A stretch of DNA of 64,000 nt from Terriglobus roseus DSM 18391 (GCF_000265425.1 NC_018014.1:1922001-1986000), one strand, 5' to 3'; shown: positions 33,025-41,216, counted from the first letter of the stretch. Numbers and translations: made by a program. The notes: generated by a model not told the origin, from the sequence alone.

Positions 33025-34166
33025 CACCACTTCTTTCCGTTCTTGTTTGGTCCCAGCTGTGTGCCCAGCAGGCCGTGCTCTGGCCATGCTTTCAGCGCGT
33101 TGTCCTGATCTCGCTCAGCACACTCATGTTCTGCACGCTGTCCGATGGCGATACGTACCTCATCGGTTGCGACATTGCCTTGCGCGTCCTGAAAAGAAAC
33201 CATTAAGGCATGGATACCTTCGCGAGGGGCTGCAATCTCACACTCCCAGACGTGACTCATCCCGACTCGCTTCATCTGGAAGCTGCGCTCTTCTAGGTGC
33301 GCTGTAGCCTTCACCGCGTCAGCGGTTCCCCAGAATTTTGCCCGCACTTTGATCGTCTCCTGCAGCGGTGTGTTCGCTGCAGGCAGCAGACGCTCGTCGC
33401 TGGGAGATGTGATCATCGCCGCAGGCAGCTTACCGAGATCAAAAAACTTCCAACTGACAACATTGCCGTCGATGTTGGTAACGGAATAGCCCACCGGGCC
33501 TTCTTCGATCTGTCCCGTGGATCGTGTTGCCGTGTAGAGGAGTCGACCGTCATTCGCGACTTCGTTGTAGTGCGTATGCCCCATGTCGATGAGTCGCACA
33601 TCGAAGCCCCTGAGAAGGTGCATGAGACGCGTGCCACCTTCTTTCAGATCACTCGGGTAGCAGTGCAGCAGGATCACCTTGGTCTGGCCCGCATCGGTCG
33701 CTGTCTGCAACTCCCGCTCGACCCAATCCAGTTGTTCCGCCGTCACCGTGAACGATGCGGGATGCGGTACGTCGAAGGCGTTCATGGCGATGAACCTTAC
33801 AGCACCGACAGTGAACGCATAGTGGGTCTTCTCAGACATTGCCTCACGGAAGTTGACGAAGCTTTTCTCGTGAACATCATGATCACCAACAATGGAACAC
33901 CACGGCACACTCAGGCGGTCGAGCTCCCCGCGTACAACCGCGTAGGCCGCGCGACTGCCGTCATCCGCGACATCGCCCGGCAAAAAGACAAAGCTCACCG
34001 AGTCCGCCAAAGCCTGATTGACTTCATTCACGATCGCCGCCAGGTCCAGGTGGTTTTGTTCACCAGCATGGGTCATGTGCAGATCCCCGAAGTGGACCCA
34101 GCTGATTACGCCAGCGGGATCAGCCGGCCTTGGTTGAAAGGTAGACTCTGACGCGACAGTATTCAT
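33024..34166 (-). CDS. Calcineurin-like metallophosphoesterase with C-terminal beta domain
   Basis: A 380-residue cytoplasmic protein. The N-terminal two thirds hold the full metallophosphoesterase motif set: 'FGDLHMTH' (DxH), 'LPGDVADDG' (GDxxxD), 'GDHDVH' (G[N/D]HD), 'LLHCYP' and 'GHTHYNE' (GHxH). Residues ~270-345 look like an immunoglobulin-like beta domain (IKVRAKFWG...VSFQDAQGNVATDEVRIAI). The end has a distinctive 'AWPEHGLLGTQLGPNKNGKKW' tail. AGGAG precedes the ATG at 34166, which overlaps the MFS stop in an ATGA; its own stop overlaps the ArsB-like start. Tight coupling with two transporters suggests it acts on a transported or membrane-derived phosphoester, but no substrate is known. 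Confidence 0.88.
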   Translation of the reverse strand: MNTVASESTFQPRPADPAGVISWVHFGDLHMTHAGEQNHLDLAAIVNEVNQALADSVSFVFLPGDVADDGSRAAYAVVRGELDRLSVPWCSIVGDHDVHEKSFVNFREAMSEKTHYAFTVGAVRFIAMNAFDVPHPASFTVTAEQLDWVERELQTATDAGQTKVILLHCYPSDLKEGGTRLMHLLRGFDVRLIDMGHTHYNEVANDGRLLYTATRSTGQIEEGPVGYSVTNIDGNVVSWKFFDLGKLPAAMITSPSDERLLPAANTPLQETIKVRAKFWGTADAVKATAHLEERSFQMKRVGMSHVWECEIAAPREGIHALMVSFQDAQGNVATDEVRIAIGQRAEHECAERDQDNALKAWPEHGLLGTQLGPNKNGKKW

Positions 34167-35434
34167 GCGGAAAGCTCCTGAGAAGAGATTGCGTTGGAAA
34201 TGTCTTGATCCTGCTGGTTGTCCCGAGGCAATGTCTCCGGGATCGCCATCCACAGCAAGACAAAGGCGAATGCAGCGATGGCACCCAGCGATAGGAATGA
34301 AATTCGATAGCTGAAGTGCTGTATGAGTTTTCCGCCAAACGTGGTGCTCAGTGCCGCCCCGAGTCCCACTGCCGTGGCAAGGCTGCCCTGTACCAGATTG
34401 AAGCGGCCCGTCCCGCGAGTGCGATCAGCAATCACAAGGACAGAGACGACCCCAAAGACTGCATTTGCGACACCATCGAGCAACTGGATAGCGATCAGGC
34501 CGCCCGTGTTGTGGGTCAAGGTATACAGCAGTGCGCGGATTGGCAGCACACCGAATCCCACCAGAAGCAGTGGCTTCCTCCCACGCATATTTGCGAATCG
34601 TCCGATTGCAGGCGCCGAGCACATAATGACAATCTGCGTCACAATGATGCACGCCGACATGAAAGGAGCCGCCGTCGCCTGGGCGCCATTCGATAGCATC
34701 TCGCCAAGCTGCGGCAACATAGCCGCATTGGCAAAGTGAAAGAGGAACGCGCACCCAAGGAAGACAAGTAATACCTTGTCGCCAAGCAACACCTTCACGA
34801 TGGAGACCTGCGCAGACGCCTCTTTACCGTCGCCCTTGACCGCACAGCCGCGTGCCAGGTCGTGGTCGATATCCTCACCCTTGATAGAAGTGATTGCAAT
34901 TGCCGTGGGTATCGTCAGCACCGCGGCAGTAAGGAAAATAGCGCGGTTGCCGAACCAGTGACTCATGCCTGCAATCAACACCGCGCAAGCCACGTTTCCT
35001 GCGGAGTTGAAAGATTGGTTCTTTCCAAACTGACGATCGAAGAGTGTGACACCAACCATCCCCATCGTGATCGCGGCAAGCGTGGGAGCAAGGAACGGCC
35101 CGGCACCACCAATGAGAACCTGCGAGGTATAGACAGCCCAGGGCTCGGTCGTGTTGCTGAGTAATATCGCTCCGATGGCAAGCACTGCGGAAGCCAGCAG
35201 AAGGATCAACCTCTTTGACCGGAGTCGATCCACGATCGCACCAGCCGGTGTCTGCAGTACCACAGTAATAATTCCACTCACGGTCAACGCCATGCCGATA
35301 CGTCCTGGTGCCCAGCCCGTACCCGCCAAGTAAGCGGCGAGAAACGGTCCCAGACCAGTTTGTACATCTGCAAGAAAGAAGTTCGTCGCTTCAAGGGCGT
35401 AGATACTTTGCTTCTTGCCGGAATCGATCGGCAT
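34163..35434 (-). CDS. MFS transporter of unknown specificity
   Basis: A 423-residue twelve-helix major facilitator. Visible are 'EATNFFLADVQTGLGPFLAAYLAG' in helix 1, the helix 2-3 A-motif 'GAIVDRLRSKRLILLLAS', and the second-half counterpart 'GRFANMRGRKPLLLVGFG'. 'LLDGVANAVFGVVSVLVIADRTRGTGRFN' resembles drug/metabolite exporters found beside metal- or arsenic-related genes. The ATG at 35434 is preferred over one 39 nt upstream. It is the first gene of the coupled trio MFS - metallophosphoesterase - ArsB-like permease. An inverted repeat (35476-35502) lacking a T-run precedes it. Export of a metabolite rather than import is a guess from family only. Confidence 0.87.
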   Translation of the reverse strand: MPIDSGKKQSIYALEATNFFLADVQTGLGPFLAAYLAGTGWAPGRIGMALTVSGIITVVLQTPAGAIVDRLRSKRLILLLASAVLAIGAILLSNTTEPWAVYTSQVLIGGAGPFLAPTLAAITMGMVGVTLFDRQFGKNQSFNSAGNVACAVLIAGMSHWFGNRAIFLTAAVLTIPTAIAITSIKGEDIDHDLARGCAVKGDGKEASAQVSIVKVLLGDKVLLVFLGCAFLFHFANAAMLPQLGEMLSNGAQATAAPFMSACIIVTQIVIMCSAPAIGRFANMRGRKPLLLVGFGVLPIRALLYTLTHNTGGLIAIQLLDGVANAVFGVVSVLVIADRTRGTGRFNLVQGSLATAVGLGAALSTTFGGKLIQHFSYRISFLSLGAIAAFAFVLLWMAIPETLPRDNQQDQDISNAISSQELSA

Positions 35435-35520
35435 AGCGTCAACCTTTTGTGTTTTTTTGGCGCAACTGGGCAAGCCCGCGCTGCTGAGCTTTCGCAGCGC
35501 GGACCGAGGTTCAGGTTCTA

Positions 35521-36078
35521 CTAAGCGTTCTGGAGCTGTAGAGGTTTACGTCCGCTCTCAAGCTTCAAATTGCCCTCGAGCTTCACATGGGTAAGAGCCT
35601 CAGCACCGCGCGCAAACTCGAGTGCCTGGTGGTAAGCGCCATCCCTGAAGGCCTTCTGTGCGCTCTTTCGAGTGCCGTCATAGATCGTGCCAACGACGGA
35701 CTGTTTCTCGTTGCCTTCCCAGTGGTCATCCGCCCGCTGCAGCAATTCATCGAAGTGCTTTGTGATGGACTGCTTTAGCTCGTCGGATAAGCCGTCACCG
35801 ATGCGACTATCGCCCGCTCGAGAAGCGAAGCTGAGGTGCTCGCAGGCCCGCAGCAGATCGGCTGCATCCTTGTTCTTTCCACTCTTGATGGCGTCTTGGG
35901 CAAGTGCGGTCAGTTCGGTAACAGAGGCAGCAGTGGATGGCTGAGCAGTGTGCGTAAGAATTTCCACGCGTCCCAGGTGCTCGTATGCGCGACGTAGATC
36001 GTTGGCTTGATGCTTGTCGTGATGGTTACCTGCGGCCTTTTTCGCAGCTTTTTTAGCGGCCTTCTTCGGGGGAGGCAT
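35521..36078 (-). CDS. Protein with a histone H1-like lysine/alanine tail
   Basis: A 185-residue protein starting MPPPKKAAKKAAKKAAGNHH, a basic KKAA repeat like the tails of histone H1 and bacterial H1-like proteins. The rest (about 25-185) is predicted alpha-helical and mildly acidic, with two similar helical hairpins (DLRRAYEHLGRVEILTHTA... and DLLRACEHLSFASRAGD...; also ALEFARGAEALTHVKLEG). I do not recognise the domain. Tail and body together suggest a DNA- or RNA-associated or stress protein. AAAGGAAC lies 4 nt before the ATG. It lies upstream of the MFS trio on the same strand with 86 nt between, so common transcription is possible but unproven. Confidence 0.75.
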   Translation of the reverse strand: MPPPKKAAKKAAKKAAGNHHDKHQANDLRRAYEHLGRVEILTHTAQPSTAASVTELTALAQDAIKSGKNKDAADLLRACEHLSFASRAGDSRIGDGLSDELKQSITKHFDELLQRADDHWEGNEKQSVVGTIYDGTRKSAQKAFRDGAYHQALEFARGAEALTHVKLEGNLKLESGRKPLQLQNA

Positions 36079-36231
36079 AAATTGTTCCTTTCATCCTTGA
36101 GCAAATGGTTCGATGCAGAAGTTCATTGGTTGAACATCGCGACGTGCATGGAAAGATTGCGACATGCGAGTGATTTCATGTCACGAGAAGGATGTGCAGA
36201 GAGAGCCCACACATCCGTCTCAAGCAAGTGC

Positions 36232-36963
36232 TCAGTTCTGCATAGGCGGCGGTGGGGGCGTCATGCCGTTCGCAGGCGGCGGAGGCGGTGCCGCACCATC
36301 GGGCGGGGGCAGCGGAGGCACGGAAGGACCTGCAGGCGGAGGTGGCCCACCCGGACCCGCCACCGGTGCCGGCGAACCCGGAGCGGCGGGGGGCGGTGGT
36401 GCATTTGGCCCGGCTAGCGGCGCGGGCGCACCGGCCGGAACGCCATAGGGCGCCGGAGGTCCATCAGCAGCACGTCTCCGTCGGGCTGGCGATGGCGGTG
36501 CCTGTGGGCCGTTCGGAGGAGGCGGCGCGATCTCCTGTCCGACTCCGTTCGGCCCTGCAGGTGCGTACATGGTGTTGCCCGCAACGAAGGTCTGGTCGTT
36601 GAGTCGTACGCTCGCAGCTTCAACCGAACGCTGTCCATTGATCTCGGAACGCGTTCCTGTAACCGTTATCTTCTCGCCCTTACGGATCGCGCGGCCGACT
36701 TGCCCGCCTAATGCGGGACTGAGCGCAACAACGCTTCCGTTGCGGAGATACACACTGTGCACCTCGCCATCAGGGCCGACGTTGAAAGCCCGGACACGAG
36801 AGGACTCGGTGACTAGGGGAAGTTGAGTGGGTGCAAGCGCGGAGGACGCACCTGCAGGTCCTGTAGGAGGGGGTGGGAGTGCGGGAACCGGGCCCTGTGC
36901 GCACGCAGTCGATCCGATTGCGAGACCAAGAGCAGTGACACGAAGAGAAGATGGAATGTACAT
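36232..36963 (-). CDS. Secreted proline/glycine-rich protein, target of the divergent sigma-54 system
   Basis: A 243-residue exported protein with a signal peptide (MYIPSSLRVTALGLAIGSTACA-QG). Residues ~55-135 form a compact OB-fold-like region (VRAFNVGPDGEVHSVYLRNGSVVAL..., ITVTGTRSEINGQRSVEAASVRLNDQTFV). Residues ~150-243 are low-complexity Pro/Gly/Ala (repeated PPPP, GGPPPPAGP). No catalytic motif is seen. The ATG at 36963 is chosen over 36969 because AGAGG lies 8 nt upstream of it. A sigma-54 promoter (36988-37003) starts transcription about 14 nt before the start codon. Its position opposite the kinase gene equals that of zraP opposite zraSR, but the sequence is not ZraP-like. An envelope stress or metal-binding role is inference. 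Confidence 0.85.
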   Translation of the reverse strand: MYIPSSLRVTALGLAIGSTACAQGPVPALPPPPTGPAGASSALAPTQLPLVTESSRVRAFNVGPDGEVHSVYLRNGSVVALSPALGGQVGRAIRKGEKITVTGTRSEINGQRSVEAASVRLNDQTFVAGNTMYAPAGPNGVGQEIAPPPPNGPQAPPSPARRRRAADGPPAPYGVPAGAPAPLAGPNAPPPPAAPGSPAPVAGPGGPPPPAGPSVPPLPPPDGAAPPPPPANGMTPPPPPMQN

Positions 36964-36987
36964 CGGCATTACCTCTGCCCCGGTTAA

Positions 36988-37003
36988 GGCAAACTCCGTG
37001 CCA
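36988..37003 (-). promoter_or_regulatory. Sigma-54 promoter of the proline-rich secreted protein
   Basis: On the minus strand: TGGCAC-GGAGT-TTGCC. The -24 box is the exact consensus, the -12 box has TTGC, and GG and GC are separated by the required 10 nt. The expected start site near 36977 is just upstream of the gene's ribosome binding site. Confidence 0.8.
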
Positions 37004-37073
37004 TTCTTCATCAACGCAAAAAACCTTGAGAATAAAGGGAATTCAGCAGTTTTCCATCCGCAAGGAAAGTCAG

Positions 37074-37114
37074 TGTGTTCGCAATCCCCTCAGCTCGTGT
37101 GCTGATTGCGGACA
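37074..37114. promoter_or_regulatory. Inverted repeat, candidate shared enhancer (UAS) for the sigma-54 activator
   Basis: Arms GTGTTCGCAATC (37074-37085) and GATTGCGGACAC (37103-37114) match at 11 of 12 positions around a 17-nt spacer. The centre (about 37094) is roughly 117-120 bp upstream of both predicted start sites, the normal range for NtrC-type activator sites. Confidence 0.7.
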
Positions 37115-37187
37115 CCTCTATCTCATCGCCCAGCGACCTTTGGCATCTGAACTCTTGAAAGTCGGCGCGTTTCCGTCAAAGTATCAA

Positions 37188-37203
37188 TGGCAGTCGGGTT
37201 GCA
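37188..37203 (+). promoter_or_regulatory. Sigma-54 promoter of the kinase/activator operon
   Basis: TGGCAG-TCGGG-TTGCA with GG-N10-GC spacing; only one -24 base departs from TGGCAC-N5-TTGCA. The expected start near 37214 leaves a leader of about 43 nt before the kinase ATG. It implies autoregulation by the encoded sigma-54 activator. Confidence 0.8.
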
Positions 37204-37256
37204 TATCATGAAGTCAATTCACGCGATGCAATAGCTGACGCGCAAGGAGGAGAGGA

Positions 37257-38915
37257 ATGCAAACGATGTTCTGGAGAAGTCTTCGTTCTCGCATCCTCCT
37301 GCTCGTCGTTCTTACGTTCCTGTTTCTCGCTGCTGCGGCGATCAGCCTCTTTACCTTTTTGCGCAATCGTCACATCGAGACACTCTCACTCACCGAACGT
37401 CATCTGGTCAGTGTCGCCTCCAACCTCGCGAGAGATTACGCAGATCATCGAACCTCTGAGAACTCTCTTCGGCTGATCGATCCAGGTCCACCATCACCAC
37501 CGCCGCCACCACCTCTTGCGCCGCCATTCCAACCCAACGGTCCACCACGTCCGCATGCAGACCCGCTAAAATTCTTCACCACGGAAACACTGCGACATGA
37601 AGATGGGATCGAAGGCGGCTTCTATGCGGCCAAAGCAGACGCACTGGTGGGCTATGCCTTTCCGACGCATGAAGGTCCCGGTAATGAGAAAGGCATGCCC
37701 GAACGCGAGAGGCCAACCATCGAAAATCTCGCGCGCGAAGCCGTCCAGGCAAACGCGACCAGGACCTTCCGTTTTCAAGGACCACATGATGCCATCCTTT
37801 TCGTCGCCGTCCCCATTCTCGAAGATTCCAGTGCAACCGGGACGAACAATCGCGACAGGGAAGCGACGGGAGCAGCGTGGCTCATGAAACGCCTTCCCGG
37901 CATCGAAGGCGGTCGGAGTCGCGAGTTCCTCTACGGCAGCATCGGCTTCGGCCTCGCCGCACTGATCACTGCGCTGCTCGCTGTCTTCGTCACAACGGAG
38001 ATCCGCAGCGGCGTCAACATCGTCCTCCAACGCCTCGGCTCCATGGAAGGTGGTCTGACGGCAAGTGCGCAACAAATGACCGGCCGGCCTCCACTCGAGG
38101 AGTTTGATCGTGTGCTGCACGGCATCGACTCGCTCGCGCTCGCACTGCAGCAGAAGATCGAGAATGAGCGAACCCTTGAGGCACAAGTTCGCCACAACGA
38201 ACGACTCTCTGCACTCGGCCAGTTCGCAGCCGGTATCGCGCATGAACTGCGCAATCCCCTCGGCACCATCAGAATGCGGACGCAGATGTGGCAGCGCTCG
38301 CCTGACGCCGACGCAGCGAATCGCAGCAGCGCCGTCATCCTCGAAGAGATCGACCGGCTCGACACCATCATCAGCCGTCTTCTCTACTTCGCAAGACCCA
38401 TTCAGCTTCAACTCGAACCCATCTCACTCGATGCATTATGTGCTTCCACCGCGGCAACGTGGGCAGAGAAAGAGACCTCAACAGGCGTTACGATTCGTTG
38501 CAAGGCCAGCGCAAATTGCATCATCACGGCAGATCGCGGACGACTCGTTCAAGTCCTCGACAATCTCATGGAAAATGCTGTTCACTCTGCGTCTCATGCC
38601 AATGAAAACAACGGCATAGTCACAATCAGCACAGTGCTGAACAAAGACGGCGCTCGTATTGACATCACAGACAACGGCAGGGGATTGAACGCAACTTCGC
38701 TAAGTCATGCAATGGACCCCTTCTACACAACAAAAGAAACCGGCACGGGACTTGGTCTCTCCATCGCGTTTGAAATCGTGCAAGCCCATAGTGGCGCTTT
38801 GCAACTCACCAATCATGAGGGTGGAGGAGCCATAGCATCCCTTCGTTTGCCAATCGCGAACGCTGCCGGCATCGCATCGGAAGCTCCAGAGAAGCAGGTG
38901 GGACAAGATGCCTGA
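37257..38915 (+). CDS. ZraS/NtrB-type membrane sensor histidine kinase
   Basis: A 552-residue sensor. TM1 at about 12-34 (ILLLVVLTFLFLAAAAISLF), a periplasmic domain of about 185 residues, TM2 at about 225-247 (YGSIGFGLAALITALLAVFV). The periplasmic part begins with an unusual proline-rich stretch (PGPPSPPPPPPLAPPF region, ~75-100). After TM2 come a HAMP-like linker, HisKA with 'GQFAAGIAHELRNPLGTIR' (His near 328) and HATPase with 'DNLMENAVHSA', 'ITDNGRGLN', 'DPFYTTKETGTGLGLS'. AAGGAGG lies 6 nt before the first ATG (37257), preferred over an ATG at 37266. The 3' end overlaps the response regulator by 8 nt. Transcription is probably sigma-54-dependent. The signal is unknown. Confidence 0.94.
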   Translation: MQTMFWRSLRSRILLLVVLTFLFLAAAAISLFTFLRNRHIETLSLTERHLVSVASNLARDYADHRTSENSLRLIDPGPPSPPPPPPLAPPFQPNGPPRPHADPLKFFTTETLRHEDGIEGGFYAAKADALVGYAFPTHEGPGNEKGMPERERPTIENLAREAVQANATRTFRFQGPHDAILFVAVPILEDSSATGTNNRDREATGAAWLMKRLPGIEGGRSREFLYGSIGFGLAALITALLAVFVTTEIRSGVNIVLQRLGSMEGGLTASAQQMTGRPPLEEFDRVLHGIDSLALALQQKIENERTLEAQVRHNERLSALGQFAAGIAHELRNPLGTIRMRTQMWQRSPDADAANRSSAVILEEIDRLDTIISRLLYFARPIQLQLEPISLDALCASTAATWAEKETSTGVTIRCKASANCIITADRGRLVQVLDNLMENAVHSASHANENNGIVTISTVLNKDGARIDITDNGRGLNATSLSHAMDPFYTTKETGTGLGLSIAFEIVQAHSGALQLTNHEGGGAIASLRLPIANAAGIASEAPEKQVGQDA

Positions 38916-40311
38916 AGTACTCATCGTCGACGATGATCACAACTTCCGCGAGACCATCCGCGAGTTGCTCACAAACGAGGGCTACAAGACTCTTGTCGCA
39001 ACCAATGCCGAAGAGGGAATCGCTTTACTTCAAACCAACAGCCCGGACCTTACTCTCTGCGACTGGAAGATGCCCGGCGGAGGTGGAGAGCAATTTCTTA
39101 AGAGCCTGCAATCCGAAGGCTTGTTGACCAGCATGCCGGTCATCATCTTGACCGCGCACGGCACCGGTCCGAATGCGATGCAAGCAATGCAGCTCGGTGC
39201 CTACGACTTCATCACGAAGCCACTTGATATCGATCAGGCTCTCGCGACCGTGGCCCGCGCTATTCGCGACATGGAGTTGCAGCGCGAAGTGGAATTGTTG
39301 CGTCTGCAGCGTTTCCAGGATCGTGCGCTGGATGACACCACGAGATCAGGAGAGGACCGCAAGCCGCAATTGGTTGGAAACTCTGCAGCATGGATCGAGG
39401 TCTTCAAGAATATTGGCCGAGTCGCATCGACAGACGTCGGCGTATTACTCCTCGGCGAGTCCGGTACTGGAAAAGAAGTCGTGGCACGTGCGATCCATAA
39501 GAACAGCGCTAGGAGTACGCGTCCCTTCATCATCCTCAACTGCGCGGCCTTGCCTCCGGAGTTGCTCGAGTCAGAACTCTTCGGCCACGAGCGTGGTGCC
39601 TTCACCGGTGCTATTGCCCAAAAGCGTGGCAAGTTCGAGGCTGCAGATGGTGGCACCATCTTCCTCGATGAAATTGGTGAACTACCGCTCTCGCTCCAGC
39701 CAAAACTTCTGCGCGTCTTGCAGGAACATACCTTCGAGCGCGTCGGTGGCACCGCTTCCATCGCAACAGACGTACGCGTGATCGCCGCCACAAACCGATC
39801 TCTTGAAGACGAAGTGGAACGCAGGACCTTTCGTGCGGATCTGTTCTATCGACTGAACGCCTTCACCGTCCGCCTGCCGCCATTGCGCGAACGTCAGTCC
39901 GACATACTGCCTTTGGCCGAATACTTCCTTGCGCGCTATACCCACCGCAATCAACTCGCACCAATCGGACTCGCCGCAGATGCGGTCGTCGCGCTTCAGC
40001 AGTATTCCTTCCCTGGCAACGTCCGGGAACTCGAGCACCTGATCGAACGTGCTGCAGTAAAGGCTGGTGGCCGCGCCATTGCAGCCGAGCAGATTCTGCA
40101 GGAAATGACACGAGCAAAGACCTCCGCGTCGGGTGCCTTCGACATCCAAGCAGCGCTCAGCATTCCATTTCATGAGGCCGTTGCCGCATGGGAGCGTTAC
40201 CTCATAGAGCAGGCGCTGGAGGCATCGCGGGGAAACAAGTCGGACGCAGCGCGCAGGCTTGGCATTCACCGTCGCCTCCTATACGAGAAACTCACCCAGT
40301 TCGATATGTAA
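38908..40311 (+). CDS. Sigma-54-dependent response regulator (ZraR/NtrC type)
   Basis: A 467-residue activator with three domains. Receiver 1-120: 'VLIVDDDHNFRETI', phospho-acceptor Asp52 in 'LCDWKMPGGGG', 'IILTAHGTG', 'YDFITKPL'. AAA+ domain about 145-385: Walker A 'LLGESGTGKEVVARAIH', the sigma-54 contact loop GAFTGA in 'HERGAFTGAIAQKRG', Walker B 'GGTIFLDEIGEL', arginine fingers in 'FRADLFYRLNAFTVRLPPLRER'. Fis-type helix-turn-helix at the C-terminus: 'QALEASRGNKSDAARRLGIHRRLLYEKL'. The ATG overlaps the kinase gene by 8 nt (ATGCCTGA). It should drive both divergent sigma-54 promoters at 36988-37203 through the inverted repeat between them. Confidence 0.96.
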   Translation: MPEVLIVDDDHNFRETIRELLTNEGYKTLVATNAEEGIALLQTNSPDLTLCDWKMPGGGGEQFLKSLQSEGLLTSMPVIILTAHGTGPNAMQAMQLGAYDFITKPLDIDQALATVARAIRDMELQREVELLRLQRFQDRALDDTTRSGEDRKPQLVGNSAAWIEVFKNIGRVASTDVGVLLLGESGTGKEVVARAIHKNSARSTRPFIILNCAALPPELLESELFGHERGAFTGAIAQKRGKFEAADGGTIFLDEIGELPLSLQPKLLRVLQEHTFERVGGTASIATDVRVIAATNRSLEDEVERRTFRADLFYRLNAFTVRLPPLRERQSDILPLAEYFLARYTHRNQLAPIGLAADAVVALQQYSFPGNVRELEHLIERAAVKAGGRAIAAEQILQEMTRAKTSASGAFDIQAALSIPFHEAVAAWERYLIEQALEASRGNKSDAARRLGIHRRLLYEKLTQFDM

Positions 40312-40590
40312 TGCCGCGCGACTCGGGTTCAGAAAGTAGGAGCGTTCAGGTGATGCTTCACTGTGGCCATGAAGTCGCTAGTCTCACTCCGAGCGAAAAA
40401 CGTCCTGATAGAAGAAAGACTCCTTTCGCACCATACGTTGGCACTTTAAGTGCTACAACTTCGGTGGCAGCAGATGGACTGCATCTCGCTTCCTGCTTGG
40501 GGAAAAAGTGGAAGAATCTTTCCTCTTCGCCTCGAAAAAATCCGCACTCGACGCTGAATGCAAATCTTCGCTCTAGGAAGCTGGCCCACA
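40312..40590. other. Intergenic region after the activator gene
   Basis: No gene is supported here. It holds a sigma-54-like site at 40439-40454 whose inner part is also a small palindrome (GCACT-TTA-AGTGC), then an A-rich stretch leading to the ribosome binding site of the small membrane peptide at 40591. Confidence 0.6.
40439..40454 (+). promoter_or_regulatory. Possible sigma-54 promoter upstream of a small membrane-peptide gene
   Basis: TGGCAC-TTTAA-GTGCT has a perfect -24 box and GG-N10-GC spacing, with one mismatch (G for T) in the -12 box. The partial palindrome could be coincidental. It lies 137 bp before the 43-codon gene and 128 bp after the sigma-54 activator gene. Confidence 0.45.
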
Positions 40591-40722
40591 ATGCCGTCTC
40601 TTTTCCTCTGTGTCCTCGCAGTGACTGCTCTGCCTGCCATGATTGGAACGTACGTCACGCGTCGGAGGCTAGAGAAGTACTCTCATCTGCGTAGCATCAC
40701 GCATCGCTTCGAACGCTCGTAG
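40591..40722 (+). CDS. Small membrane peptide, 43 residues
   Basis: A short open frame starting MPSLFLCVLAVTALPAM. It encodes one hydrophobic helix (about residues 4-21) followed by a strongly basic tail (TRRRLEKY, HRFERS). AGGAAG lies 10 nt upstream of the ATG. Such single-pass peptides often act as small regulators or partners of envelope proteins. The sequence is too short to assign to a family. A sigma-54-like site 137 bp upstream and the sigma-54 activator gene just before it suggest it may belong to the same regulon. It could also be chance coding; conservation in relatives would decide. Confidence 0.45.
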   Translation: MPSLFLCVLAVTALPAMIGTYVTRRRLEKYSHLRSITHRFERS

Positions 40723-41216
40723 ATCAAGAACAGCTTTGCTCCGTAAAAGATGGTTTAGTCTCCCGCGGGTCTGATTGGGAAAACTTTACCGTCGAGGGAG
40801 GGATTCGGCCCTCAAGAAGTGCCAGCCGCAGTTGAATGCCTGGCGAGCCTTGGGGCCGTTCCAGCACGTAGATTCCATTAACAGTCTGTGCCTGTCGCTC
40901 CAGTAGCCGCGGTTGGATCTGTGCGTATTGCCCACGACCGGCAAGCCCATTCAGGTCGTCGTGGAAAACCGAATCGTCCCAATCTTGTGAAGTGAAAATA
41001 TTCTGACGCTTCGTGGTTCTGCGGCCCATTCAGCGTAATTCGTAACTCAATCCTTGAAAAAACTAATAATTACCGGCGCCCGGTTATAGATGCGGCGCAT
41101 TATTACTGTCTGTGAGATTCCTTTCTAATATTGGTTCAAACGCACATCAGACGCCCCTTCATGAAGTGGATGGCAAGCGGCGTGCAAGGTAAATCCATAA
41201 GGGGTGAAGGAATAAC
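40723..41216. other. Intergenic region before ugd
   Basis: The only candidate gene is a weak minus-strand frame (40724-41029). The right part is A+T-rich and contains TAATAT at 41128-41133, a plausible -10 box for ugd, with a poorly matching -35 region. Confidence 0.5.
40724..41029 (-). CDS. Hypothetical protein, doubtful
   Basis: A 101-residue frame with ordinary amino-acid composition (segments such as 'FHDDLNGLAGRGQ' and 'ERPQGSPGIQLRLALLEGRIPP') but no recognised domain, signal or ribosome binding site. It fills a 494-bp gap with no competing gene, which is its main support. It may be non-coding. Confidence 0.3.
   Translation of the reverse strand: MGRRTTKRQNIFTSQDWDDSVFHDDLNGLAGRGQYAQIQPRLLERQAQTVNGIYVLERPQGSPGIQLRLALLEGRIPPSTVKFSQSDPRETKPSFTEQSCS

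Noticed and set aside
35476..35502. Hairpin CCGCGCTGC/GCAGCGCGG as a terminator after the H1-like gene
   Set aside because: No T-run follows on the minus strand, so termination is not supported.
31720..36078. Arsenic-resistance operon
   Set aside because: Only the ArsB-like permease fits; no arsR, arsC, arsA or arsM is present, so the label would over-interpret a superfamily match.
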